Of a stretch of 64,000 bases of DNA, positions 44,242 through 56,515 are shown piece by piece; position 1 is the first letter of the stretch, and the number at the start of each line of letters is the position of its first letter. Made by a program: the position numbers and the translations under genes. A model generated the notes under the pieces. The model was not told the origin of the DNA. It was given only the letters and a program-made list of their open reading frames with translations, and did no database searches. This DNA is from Mermis nigrescens (Eukaryota > Nematoda > Enoplea > Mermithida > Mermithidae): contig JAVLUZ010000735.1 in the NCBI GenBank assembly GCA_036768485.1, positions 186,001-250,000 on the forward strand, written 5' to 3'.

Positions 44242-45421
44242 TGTAGATAGTGTATCTACACGAGCCATTACTGTACGGCCCTTGCGCACCTTAGTGCGCC
44301 AATTCAAATCCGGTCGTGTGTTTCCACTTTTGGCGACCCAGCCATATTTTCAGATCGGCTTGATATGACATGTTTGGTCTACGCGGTGTCAATTGGTTGG
44401 ACTCTTATTAAGCTAGGTGTCGTGAGGGATACTATGATGCGACCTTGTTTTACTGTGGAACACCCGACAAGTCCCCTATCAATTTTCGACATGACGATGG
44501 CCGCTATTCCGTTGAGCCTGTCACGGAGACTGGAAAATCTATGTGCAAGTAGTACACAATTTTTGTCATAAACACATTTTACAATATTTCTTTCTTCATA
44601 CTTGTGGGCCAATCCCCTTAGGATTATTAGTTAGTTTGTGCCAGTTTGGCTTTTGCTTTTGTAGGCGTGTCAACTTCGACTTTATTAGCGCCATTTGTTG
44701 TACATTGTTTCAACTCGGTAAAAGCACGAAAATCCACTGAGGCGCATTATCGCAAGCAGTCAGGAATTGGGATCAGGCCGGCCATAGCTGTATTTCTTGC
44801 CAGATTTCGTTGGGTAGTGCTGTTATCTTTCGTGCGAAATTCTTAATTTCTTTCTAACCAAAAATCTATAAAAATTATTACATAATTTTTATAGTGGATA
44901 TTTGTAGGATTAGAGCTCTTTGTTGTTGTGTTTTAGGTACAGAGTGCTGTTAGAACCAAAATTCATAAGTAATGTAGTTTCGCCATAGGTAATCGTGCGA
45001 AACCTTTTTCGATTCTTTTCGCGAAAAATTGAATAAGAAGGTCTAAGGACCTAGGGCGAATGCAGGGATTATCTAATTACTCCTGGTTAAGATCGCGGTC
45101 GGCATATCCTTCCCAAATTCTCTATAGGTACCGGACCAATTCGTCCGTGGAGATTTCCGGCAGTAGGTATTCAGGGTCAGTTTGGAAGAGTGCAGGTGTT
45201 TACCGCGGCAACGACCAGCGCTAGGTATAGCATAGGTGGTGGTCCTGAAGGTACTTCACGAGTTTCGCTAACTTTTGTAGTTGTTGTGTGCTGGTTATCT
45301 TCTCTGACGTGCTGTCAGTTCAATTGTCATTACGCCAAGTGCTAAATCAGCCAACCTTCGTTTTGCGTGCGTAAAGATACTCCAATAACTTCGAAGGCGG
45401 ATGGAACCCACCTAAGTTACA
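44242..45421 (+). repeat. 5' LTR of element B
   Basis: It starts TGTAGATAGTGTATCTACA, a perfect 8-bp-stem hairpin, followed by a second hairpin GCGCACCTTAGTGCGC. It ends CACCTAAGTTACA. It aligns with 56516-57691 throughout, with frequent small indels that show age. Confidence 0.92.
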
Positions 45422-45422
45422 G

Positions 45423-45440
45423 TGGAGTTTCCCCCTTGGA
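45423..45440 (+). other. Probable primer-binding site of element B
   Basis: TGGAGTTTCCCCCTTGG starts one base after the LTR. TGG matches the complement of a tRNA 3' CCA, so it would pair with a tRNA ending in ...AAACTCCA. The tRNA species is not identified. Confidence 0.6.
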
Positions 45441-46151
45441 GTTGCTCGCGTGACAACCGATCCGTTCTGTCATCATTTAAATTAATACATAATATTTTGC
45501 AGCTCTTCTTCGGCATTCTAAAAATGTATGTATTGTTTCGCTTGTATATTTTTATCGTATCGTCCTTTGTCGCGGCAGTGCGCAGATAAGTTTAGCGTTC
45601 GCGGCAAAGAAATTCTGTATTTGTGGTAAAGTCGCTGGTATTTCTTCTCTACCATATACCTATTCGACTAAGCAAAATATTTTCCGCCTTTTGCCACGCT
45701 CGCGAAATTCTTTTGTGCCTCTCTTTGCATTTTCGTTATATTTTGGCATATAGAGGTTTATTTTTGGAAAAACGCTACCTAGAGGGGTCCAATTCGGAAA
45801 AATTTTTTCAGATTTTCAGATAGTGATTTTTGGAAAATTTTCTTTTGTGTTCATATTTCAAACGTTCCATTTTTTATAATGGGTATTTTGAAAACTACGT
45901 ACCCCCCAATAAAGGTGCCGCTCAACCCGCCTGTAATCCTACAGCCTGATCAAACCAGTTCTTGGCCGAGCGATAACACTATTTTACCCCCTTGGCCAAA
46001 AACAATACCTCCGTTATCCTTCTGATAATGAGTCTACTACCCGTGGCGTGCATTCCGGGCCACATTAATTCTGCTGATCGCAAATTGAAGTAAATTCCTG
46101 ACGCAACAATTGTTAATAATGAAGTCTTCTTGCAGCGCTTGGTCGCGATGA

Positions 46152-48230
46152 ATGACTCAGATGGAAAACGAAGCCGTTTTGCCTAGTCGAACTTTTGATG
46201 TGGAAAGTAATGCATCTGAAAAGCAAAATGAGGATGAAACTCGTCCTAATTCGGCAAATTCTGACCGAATTCTTTCGACTATTCTTGGGAGCTATTCAGA
46301 AAATGCAGTTTCAGCATGCGCCAATTGTAGCCAAATTCGTGAGGAACTTAATAACGGTCTGACTCGTTTTCTGTATACGAGCTGAGTGAATCTTGCGAGT
46401 ACATGAAGCGAAAATGTGATTAATGATGTGCCTTCTCCGTTACAAACGGCGTGCCAAGAACAGGCAGACAATCTTGAAACCGAGTTTGATAATTCATCAC
46501 CTATCATTGTTGCCTCCAATTAATAATCCGCCTAAGGTTACACTCGCGTCAAAGAACATCTGTGCCTATTTTTACTACTTAATTGATCGTAGCCATGGAA
46601 CTTTAGATCGTCGTATCGCGCGTGAGTAGCGTGTGCAATACTTTCTCAGGGTCAATTTATCTAATTTTGCGCGTCTTTGTTTCACCAGCGTCTAATCGCT
46701 AAAGTGTTGAAAACGCGCCTACTTTTCAATTTTTGCAGCGCCCTTTAAATCAATAGCGCCTGGGCTGTGCCTAATACTGTAAATGTCGCAACATCCTTCT
46801 TTAAATCCCATACCTTTGCAGTATTTTCCTCCCTAGCAGCGGAAAAGCGCGCCCATGCAACAGCGTCGTTCAGGGCGATAATTTTCCAGCGCTGACTAAG
46901 GTAAGCAATCCCTGCTCATGCCAATCAGGGACAGCTAATTGCGCGCCAGCCAATGAAAGCCAGCGCCATGTCAGATTTTCAGATGAGGACTCTAATACGC
47001 AGCGGGAAGATTAGCATGTTAACGGTAGAAAGTTACGCATAGCGGTCGTCGCTCGCACCATAATTCAGATTCTTCATCTTCTATTGTGCGATAATTAATC
47101 TATTTTCGGCTTCATCATCAACGGCCCTACTTTAACTTGTCCTGTAGCTGTAGCTGCTAGGAAATCTTTTCAGGGTGAAAAAACTGATGATATTCGGAAA
47201 TTTTTCAGTGAATTTGAAAGATTGGCAAATATATAAAATCGACAAAAAGATAGAGCTGTATTTGTTTCATGTTTTCGACGACTATGCGTTAAATTTGTAT
47301 GAGCGTTACGCAAGTGCGTAATTCTTACACTAAGACTAAATGCGCTATGATCGCGGAGATTTCGTCCTCTCGATCCGCGATGCGTTATATGACCACTTTT
47401 TCTTGACGTAAGCAACAGCCCAATGAGTCTGTTCAAGCTTACTATCTCATGCTTCACAAACAATTAAGGCAGCGCTAGACTCATGATTCTGAGCAATTCA
47501 GCGAAATGCTTAGCCCATCAATTAGCTTGTGTTCTTTAGAAATTTCTACTGCAGCTTATCAAGCGGCGCGCCTGAAGCTGAGTTGCATGAATTTTGCATA
47601 ATGCTAAATGCGAAGAGTATGCAGCGCGCCAACTTGCTTGTAGCAAAAAAAGCGCCAACGCCCTATGTCTCGACCATTGCAATCCTGCCGGTGCAATTCC
47701 TAAAGGAATCTGTGCGTTTTTCTAATAATGCTGATTCTGATTGTTAGCGCCGTAGATGTTTTCGTTGAGGCCCCAAAAATGAGCAATCTTCAGCACGCGT
47801 AATTTTGTGATTTTGCGCTGCGGTCATGTTGAAGAACAATGTTTTAAAAAGACAGAGACAGCGCCAAATCTGTGAAATTGCACAGCAAGCGAAATTCGAA
47901 CCAGCGAAAGCGTGTCAGCATAACCAGTCAGTCAGCGTTCTTGAATAAATCGTAATCGCTCGCCATTAAGCGCTCAAATAATAATCATCGACCTCGATTA
48001 AGCCTAGATAATTGCGATCAAAGTAAAATAGTCAATCTCTTTCTAAAATTCTGGCATCGTTTTGAATCTAGGCGCTGCTTGTCCAATTTTTAGGCAAAAC
48101 TATAACGATTACGCGCCAAATTATCACCAAAACTATCAAAATCAGCCTTCACGTACGCATGCAATCTTACCGATATAGTCAAAATAATCCTTATGTGACT
48201 CCATCGGCAAGAACAGCGTATCACGTATTA
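46152..48230 (+). pseudogene. gag: Element B gag remnant
   Basis: After a leader of about 0.7 kb, frames carry pieces of a gag protein. One is an acidic N-terminal part (46152-46385), and another is a capsid-like stretch near 47150-47700 with KSFQGEKTDDIRKFFSEFERL. A worn zinc knuckle lies near 47800-47845 (last part GHVEEQCF), where element A has its intact CCHC. It supplies the capsid half that element A lacks. Many stops and frameshifts interrupt it. Confidence 0.7.
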
Positions 48231-48539
48231 TAATTCTAATTATCGTTCTGTATACGCCGAAATTATCCCTAAGCGTCACATACATAGCGGATTACCAGCC
48301 ATACATAGATTATCCCCCGCCACAACCGCCCTACTCGCCCAAGAAAAATGCTAACATGGTTACCTCTCATCAATCTACAAGGAAATTAAGCGGGAAGAAA
48401 ATTTTGCATCCCAAGCATTTTTGGAAAGAATATGATGAATTTTAGCGAAAGATTAGCGGTTTTAGAAAAAATGAAGCTTCATCCCCCTTAAATCAGGATT
48501 CTGGGGAATTCCGATAGTTAGTCATGCCGGAATGCGAAT

Positions 48540-49260
48540 CTACCCACCATTTTGGCTGAAATTCATGGTGTAAAATTCCGGCACTCATTGACACTGGTTC
48601 GCAATCACAATGATGACTACTGCAGCATTTTTGAACTAGGTTTCAGGTTACCTCCGAAACAAGCGTCTAAAATCAGGACAGGTGACACAACAGTAGTTGT
48701 TTGCTTTAATTTCAATATGACTACTTCTCGCGGATCATTCTATTCCTACGTTAGTGTCTATCATCGATAAATTGCCAGAAGACATGCTTCTCGGGTTTGA
48801 TTTTTGCCATTCCGCATTACTCTGGTCGTCATGGCAAGGTGCGCGCGTTTATAAGCGGTATAAAATTAAATCTCTTATCACCCGAGTGAAAAATTGCAGT
48901 TTTTTGTACCAATCCAAATGCTAAAATCGCATGTCCTATCTGTTTGTGCATGTTTCAATTTCAGAGCCCATCACGATTTTGCCACGCCACGAGTTAATAA
49001 CACCTGCTTATATAGAATCCACCGGTTCCTATGATGCCAATCATAGCGCTTTTCGAGCCCGGTCAGAGTTTATGTAAAGTCACTTTTTGTCGCCCCTGCT
49101 ATCGTCGACACTTCAGTTTCAGTTTTTCCTTTGCGGTTTTGTAATATTTCAAAATCGCCTGTGCAGAATCGACACTGGAGAATTAATTGGATAAGCGTCT
49201 GATGTTGAGGTCGTGTCTCATGTTTCTGTTTCAGGCGATCACTTTCGCTCAAACTTTTTC
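48540..49260 (+). pseudogene. Element B retropepsin remnant
   Basis: Pieces match element A's protease: LIDTGSQ in a broken frame near 48585, FELGFRLPPKQ, the second signature MLLGFDFCHSAL near 48785, and EVVSHVS near 49210. The frame changes several times, so it is inactive. Confidence 0.75.
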
Positions 49261-49279
49261 ACCGATAAATAAGGCTTTA

Positions 49280-52200
49280 CAGGGTTCTCTCCTTCAATTC
49301 TAAGGAACAGCAGCAAATTCGTGATCTTTGTCATAAATATAATTCGATATTCGCTTTAGTGACTTCACTAGGTCTTGCTGCTAGATTAAGCATCATATCG
49401 ACACAGGGGATAGTCCCCTGGTTGTAGGTAAACTTGCTCGTGTCGAACACGCGCGCCCGACAAACTATACAGCGAATAATAAACGAAATGATCGCGCTGA
49501 AAAGTCAGACCAAGAACTAGTCCCGATGATCCTTTTGTTTTTAATTGGGGAAAAAAGATGGTTCCCTCCGCCCAGTTGTGGACATTGCCGACTAAATGAT
49601 GTGACAAAAACTCAGATCTATCCCCTACCTCAAATTGACGATTATTTTGATGCCTAGGATGCAGCTTTACTTTAGTACGCTAGACTTAAAATCTGGTTAT
49701 TGTGAATTCTTGACGAAAAATCATTGAAAAAACCTTTTATCTGTCCTGTAGGTCACTACGGGTGGGGAGTGTTACCTTTGGTTTAAAAAACGCCCCTGCA
49801 GTTTTTCAGCGCCTTATGGGCTCGTTCTCGCTGGTTTTAAATTGGAAAACCTGTCTCGTATATGTGTGTTGTGTTTTCGCGCACGTTTTCAGAGCATCTT
49901 AAAAATCCTAAGAGATGTCTTTTTCTAGCGCGCTACAAAACACAAACTTAAGGAATTAAACCAGAAAAATGTCATCTAGCTCATGCAGAAGTCCAATTTT
50001 TGGGTCATCGCATAAGTTCGCTAGGCATTGCAGCTTGACTAAAATTGCAGATTTGATCAATTTTCCAGTGCCAAAAACGGTGAAAGCGTTGCAGAAATTT
50101 CTTTGGTCTCGTTCAATGGTTCAAAAAATTTGTAAAAGATCTCGCGAAATCGCGAAACCTCTTTTCGTTTATTAAGAAAAGACAATTTCTTTGGACTGAA
50201 GAACATCAAAAAGCTTTTCAAACGTTAAAAGATGCCTTTACTTCACCACCCGATTTTGCAGTTGCCTAAGATCGATAATGACCATCCAATTCATGGCAAC
50301 CGACACAAGTAATTACGCGCTAGGTGCCATTCTTACGCAGAAACATCTTCCATCTAAAAATCGTTTTATCCTTGGTTATGCTAGTCGTGTTTTAAACTCG
50401 GCCAAATAGCAAACTATGCCACTTCTGAGAAGGAGGCTTTAGCAGTTGTCTGGGCAATTAAGCATTATAGGCATTATCTTTATGGTAAAAGAAATTCATC
50501 GTTGAAACAGATCACCAGGCGCTTACTTGAAACACGTAAAATGTAAAAGATCCTCCCAGTCGTTTAAGACGCTGGGGTTTTAAAATTGGGAATATTAGTG
50601 TAAGGGTTGTTTTTATGTACCAGGCACATACTGCTGCGCTGCGGACTTATACGTCATCTAAATACGATCGCGACAAACAACGCTATAAGCTCGAACGTAA
50701 ACCCGTTACTGGCATTAGCTAACCTCAAATCTGAAGCGTCTGAGTCTGACGACGACAACGAACCACCTGATATAAGACAACAAACCATCGCGCCAAAAGG
50801 CAAGCTGCGCAAAAGATCATCCACCAGTTTTTTGAACACATCATTTTATCTGAAGCTGAAAAAGCGAAATTCTGTCGCCTATAAACTCCTTGCCGAACAG
50901 TAGGGACGACGAGTTAAACAAAATCCGTGAATAAGCTCAACGACTTAACAACACGTAAATATCGCGACGAATTTTCTTGCTAAATGACAATAATACCGGC
51001 TATTAAGCTCGTCATTCCCAAGTCAGCTGCAGCTTCATCTTAACCGGGCTACGATTCCATCTTTGGAGCCATTCTCTGCGCGAAAATCTTACCCGCCATT
51101 CAACTTCGTTACTGGTGGCCTAGAATGGAGAATGATGTGATTGCATGGTGTAGAGATTGTGAGGTGTGCTTGCAGCGTAAGGTAGTGTCCACCACCATAC
51201 CTTTGCAGCCCATCGAAGTTTCAGCACCGTTTGAGTTAATCGCGTGTGATTGTCTCCATGCCTCACTCAACGTCAGGAATGATCAAATCGTTGTTTTCAT
51301 GGACTATTTTACTAAGTATGTTGAAGCGTTTGCAGTGTCTGATATAAAAGCGGTCACCATAGCAAACCTATTACTGCGCAAGTTATTTACAGGCATGGCG
51401 TTCCAAAGCGATTCTAACTGATCAAGGCTCAAATTTTACATCAGCGCTAATTTCTGAAGTTTGCAAATTATTAAACGTTCAAAAAGTTTTCACAACCCCT
51501 TATGTCCTCAATTGATGGGTTAGTTGAACACAATCGAACTCTTATAGATGGACTTTCCAAATTAAGCGCGAGAAATCAATACACGATTGGGAACAATTTT
51601 TTGCCCTTTGCTTTATTCAACGTATCGCGCTGCTTCGCAGTCATCTATGAATATTTCGCAATTTGAGATGCTGCTCTTGATTCGTGAACCTTCTTTTCCC
51701 TTTCGATATACAGCTTTTAAGCGATCTACATTGAATCCTTATCTGCCTAATATAAGCTGAAAAATATCTTACTGATCTGAAACTTACGCTTCTTAACTTA
51801 CAAGATATCACTAGCGAAAATCTTGCTAAGCGTAACCATCAAGAAAAAGCAGTATGACAAAACAACGCGTGGTATGATGACGATATTGTATATCTCAACA
51901 ATAAAGCGTTAATTCAGCCCGAAATTGGAAACTTTCACCTAAACAATTAAGTCCGTATCGCATCAAATCTTTGCCAGCGAGCTTGGCTCGCATTATTTGC
52001 ATAATCCTTTAATCAATACGTAGTGCACCGTCACCTCTTGCCCCAAAAGTTGCCTATTCGATCTCATTTGCGAAAAAGTCGCATGCGTACCCGGTGATTT
52101 TGTTTTAGTTAAGCTGCGCGCGTTGACCTGTGTCGGCGGTAGTTATAAGTTTTGAGGGAATTAGCCCGGGCCGGGGAAGGGGAAAGGAACATGAGGGAGT

Positions 52201-52310
52201 GTGCGCCTGTTTGTTTGTTAATTGGTGTAAATGTCGGCACATGCGTGCGCTAACTAACGTTACACCTTTTGCAGAGCCATGGCTGAGCAGCGTGCTGGCA
52301 ACAAGAAGAG
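49280..52310 (+). pseudogene. pol: Element B pol remnant: RT, RNase H, integrase
   Basis: RT pieces include QQQIRDLCHKYNSIFAL (49310), YPLPQIDDYFD (49620), LDLKSGY (49681) and RTFSEHLKN. RNase H pieces include ATDTSNYALGAILTQKH (50300) and EKEALAVVWAIKHYRHYLYG (50430). The integrase zinc end and first catalytic Asp remain open at 51125-51421 (WCRDCEVCLQRK, LIACDCLHA). The Asp of DQGSNFTS and the GLVEHNR region follow in other frames. Its end, TNVTPFAEPWL (52250-52290), overlaps the start of ORF3 as in element A. Confidence 0.9.
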
Positions 52311-53450
52311 GGCGTCGTGGACGAGATGCGTCCGGCGATTTAACCTCGGGAGCAACAGCAGCTGCCCATTTCCTGCGTAACCTCGGCTGGCTGCTGCAAC
52401 AGTGGCATCGGCGCTGATGTCCCTTACAGATGCTTTACTTGAAAACAGCGAACCATTGACTCCGAACCATCACACCCACGAAACGCCACACCACTATGAT
52501 CGTATCTATGCCCAGCGTAAGTGAGTGGCTGGCGATGGACCGTATCCGTTGTCAGCACCATATGTGCCCGAAAACGCCATTCGGCTCGTGCAGTAATGGT
52601 CAGAAACACACAAACAGTCTTGCTTTGATCAAGAACGCTTTTCAGGTAAATCACAATTGTCTGAACAGCCAGTACTTTTTGGCTTCGACTCCGTCATGTT
52701 AACGACCGTTGATTCATGCCTAAAATTTTGGGAACAATATTGGCAACTCGATCCCAACTACATGAGCCGCCGTTCTGCTTTTGTTCAATCACATTCAGAT
52801 GGCGGCGACAAAATGGCCATGTTTTTGTTTGGAATATTCCAGGTTTCCACAGCCCCGTTTGGGCTGGCGGAGTTGCTGAGACACAGCTCGCGAGATGTTT
52901 TCACAACGCGATCCTAGTAGCGATAAGATTGCCTATTTTTCTACGTCTATGGCCCACATGTTGCCAGATGTAGTGGCCTATTTACAAAATCGTGATAGCT
53001 TTCCTCCATCGCGTTCAGTTTTCAGGGCCAATATTTTAGATACATTGGTGATGAGCCGCTTTTTCATGACAGTCAAAACATCATATCGATGCCGGAAATC
53101 ATCGCCTAAAAACGTTGGCAGCTTTCTTCTTGATATGCAGCCGGATTCTTTGGCAGTCACGTGGATTGGCCAGGCATGGAACATGCAGCTGGCCGGGTCC
53201 TATGTTCACGGTATCTCGTTTTAGACCCAGTTTTCGCTCGATGTTTACATCCTCATTGATGCGTGTGCTGAACATAGTCAAATTTCTCCTCATGTTCCGC
53301 CGGAAGGTTTTACTTTTGAGGGTGACGAACGTTCCTGTCAGAGCAGCGCCGCGCGAACGTTATACATCAGCTGTTGGTAAGCCCAATATGAAACAAAGGC
53401 AAAAAGCCATCACCTGACATTTCAGATTGTTGACAGCGTTCGGACGGCGA
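52279..53450 (+). pseudogene. Element B ORF3 remnant with DEDDy exonuclease
   Basis: ATG at 52279 follows the splice-acceptor-like CACCTTTTGCAG. The exonuclease domain is spread over frames. The Exo I region is LFGFDSVM at 52678, with D kept and E replaced. VSTAPFGLAELL at 52838 and DKIAYFSTSMAHMLPD (Exo II, D kept) at 52920 follow. A FIDIQPLA-equivalent gives NILDTLVMS, then WIGQAWNMQLAG and DVYILIDACAEH (53240). Divergence from element A is great, but order and spacing match, showing that the exonuclease was in the common ancestor of both elements. Confidence 0.75.
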
Positions 53451-54920
53451 GGATCCGGCGATGATTATTTTAGATGGCTATGAGTTAGACAACCAGGGTA
53501 GGCCGCCATTTCCGCCCGTCTTTAATGCCGCCATCGCCCGACGCAGCAGCAAGTTCATAGCGGTATTATTGCTAATTTGCCATCACATCAGCGTGGCGTG
53601 CCACAGGCCGATGGATACAAACGTTTCAGATAGGGTACCAAGTTGTGGCGCGGCCAAAACGTCCGTCGGCCCCTCAATGTTGGCTTTCGTTTCTCTGGCA
53701 AGCCGCGTGCCTCGAAAATCGCGTTTTGAGCCCGCATTGTTCCGGCTTCAGTTGGCTCCTCCTCCGCCTGCTTACTCGGCGCCAACGGATATCCAAAATA
53801 TCGTGACCTCGTAGAAGAACACCTTTGCCGCCAAGCCTTTGCCGTCGACGCGCATTCCTCGGAATTTCACAGCCACAACCCCCGACGGAACCAGTTGTCC
53901 TAACCCCAGCTGAACAGCCGATGCAGGTGCAGGATAGCAGGAACAGCGGCAGACAACCTTCTGTAGATTATTTTCAGGCAGGTACGGGGGAAACAGGTCC
54001 AACCTTGCCTGTCTATCCATAATTTTCTTAATTTTTGTGATTGGCTTGGGCCAAGAGCAGGTTTAGAACTGTACACAGGTTTTGCGTACTGACATTGCTT
54101 CATGTTTGCAACTCGATGTACGCCCGCTATTTGCAGTATTGTCGAATTTCTAACCGCGCGGAGAGAGGCGATCATTCCGCTGCGCTTACCCGCGGATCCG
54201 GATCCAAACGGGCGTTTAGGAATCAGGTTACAACGCCCGCGTTTTATTACGCAGCCCTCATCTTCCACCGCCAGTTCTATCCAGACCCATTGTTCACGCC
54301 AAAATCGCATGTTTATCACGACCCGGTTATATGATTACAAAGTAAACATCCAATACATTGCAAACCATTCTTTTCAGCGGCCGCGCCGTGAGCGTTTATT
54401 TCGGTGTCTAATTCAACCTGAGTTCTTTCCGCATTGTATCGCCTCAGCCTGATCGCCACGAGCGCCCGTTGTGTTTGACAATGCGGCAAATGATTTGACA
54501 TTTTTGAAGCGTTTCGTGAATTCGAGAGAGAATACAAAACCACTTTCAGCCCGTGAACCGGTGTTCCTGCACTGCGCCCATGATGTTGCAAGCTACAGCT
54601 ATTTAGATCAACGTTTCTTCATTTCGCGGCGTTGTATGGCGATCCTGGAATTGCCTGGCGTCCGGAGAATGTGAACAGATTGACGGATGCTTTGTGCTGC
54701 CTTCTTTGGTCGTATACTCAATTTCCGAGGGAAGCCTTTGTAGAATTTCTAGTTAGCGGGAAAGACAGGTTGCTACATCGCGATATTCAGCTAATTCACG
54801 AAGCCACAGATCCTGACTTAACAATTTTCTCAATTCGGTCGTCACAAATCGCACCAACACTCTACGTATCTTCTGAAAAACCTTTGACGAATTGAACAAT
54901 ATTCGCTGAAACCAGCAGAG
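53451..54920 (+). pseudogene. Element B ORF4 remnant
   Basis: The first part (53450-54020) is Pro/Gln-rich with several frames, like the linker of element A. The globular part starts near 54060. Matches include RQFYPDPLF (54265) to RLFYPDQYF in A, and LDRRFHF-like SYLDQRFFI (54595). REAFVEFLV and ATDPDLTIFSIRS..TLYVSSE (54800-54870) also match. The last stretch stays in one frame across the site where element A is frameshifted. Confidence 0.65.
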
Positions 54921-55334
54921 ACGCCAATCGCAGAAACGACTCGCTGATTCGGAGGCCCCCAAGCGGCATGACAAACGTGACAGATCTTTCTTTACAGGCT
55001 CAGATCGACTTGCGCCCAGGCCCGAATGATCATCGAAATGACCGTGAAACTAACCGTGCCACCATTGCCACGCGTTACTGTTGCACATAAGCCAGGCTCT
55101 TTAGCCGTGGCCTCTGAAATAAGACGTGAGGATGAGAACGCGTACATGGAGCACGCTTGATCCTATCACAAAGCCATTCTTTATTAAGGGCCAGCCGTAC
55201 GTCTGGAATAAATACAAACATACTCAACGAGCTATGCGTGCCAATCAAAAACAACGGGGCGACGCGAAAGGCAAAGCGTGATCTAGCTGACGTTATTATT
55301 GAAGCCATCTGAAAACTGAACCCGGACCCTCTTC

Positions 55335-55951
55335 TTGTCTCGTTTCAGACAGAATTTGCCCCAGTTACCGGCAGCGTGGCGCCGCGTGAGCATTGCAACA
55401 GCGGTGTTGCAGCACCGGCCCGCGTTCAACCCCGCCGCCACAAACAGTGCAGCGCCAAGGTTGCATCAACGCAAGGTTTTGGGCGTGGCTCATTACCGAC
55501 GCATTGGTTGCAGCGGTCGGCTGACAACGTCGGCGGTTATCAACAGCGGCAGGTCGAATCGTCGCAGCAGCGTTTGCCGCGTCAACGCGAAGGCTTGGGC
55601 GTCGCCCATCACCAACGTGTTGGTTGCCGCGAGTCAGATTGTCTCAGCCCGCAACACAAACGCCGTTCAATCTCCCGGTCAAACAGGTTTTGGGGTCAGC
55701 CACAGCCACAACCATACATTGGCGCTCTCCTTCGTGAAACCGGCAGTTTTGGGCGCTTTCCTTCTCCATCGCGCCGTGATCAAAGTTTCGGAGTTCATGC
55801 CGTCCGGCCACTCGGTCTAATCCACCGAGTTTATTACGGATTTGATGCGCCATCGCGGATGCCGTTTCCGGCCAGATATGGTCAGCCTGCGCAGACGCAT
55901 GCAACCGCGTTAAATTTATTGGATGAGGATCGCCCGTCAGATAAGCTCTGA
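55335..55951 (+). pseudogene. Element B ORF5 remnant, Q/R/P-rich
   Basis: The frame at 55376-55951 (191 residues) is rich in Gln, Arg and Pro (QQRQVESSQQRLPRQRE, GQPQPQPYIG), comparable with the YQPQPRPGP region of element A ORF5. Repeated segments (GVAHYRRIG / GVAHHQRVG; TNAV) suggest internal duplication. An alternative frame, 55335-55820, overlaps it. No domain is recognised. Confidence 0.45.
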
Positions 55952-56515
55952 TTAAATGACTGGTGTCAGCTGGTGGTGCCGGCGTTCTTTCCGGCGTGAA
56001 ACCCGACCATAAAAAGCGCCGTTGATAGCCGCGTTTGACTTGCCACATTTATTTGGACTCGCGGCTTGTGCGATGGCCAGCAGCATTTTATTTGTTTGGA
56101 TCGCGTCGTCTTTTTCAGCGTCTGTTGTGTAAGCATCTTTATTATAAAACTACTAGTTCGCAGTCCACCATACTTTCCGTGCTGTCTTTTAAATTTTGCA
56201 TAATCTCGTCATTTTAAGCTTGTTGATTCTCGACCTTGCTCAGAGCAAGGATGGCCTTATTTTATCTTAACTTTATCTAAAATCTACTTAATTTCTTTTA
56301 TCCAAATTTATTTTTTTCAGGTTTCCATACTACTTGATAGAGTAGTTGTCCTTCAGCCGCCATACTTTTCAACTCAAAATTTTTTCCCATCCACAGGGGC
56401 CCAACCAAGTACCGCGGTAACAAATTTTTCCCGTTGGATCCCCAACAATTTTTCTATAACAATAATTTCATTCCAATTAAAACAAAAATTCGGCCCGTGT
56501 TCCGAATTTTTTCCG
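55952..56515 (+). other. Element B 3' untranslated part
   Basis: AT-rich, no ORF. A convincing polypurine tract before the LTR at 56516 is not visible; the last bases are TTTTTTCCG. Confidence 0.5.
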
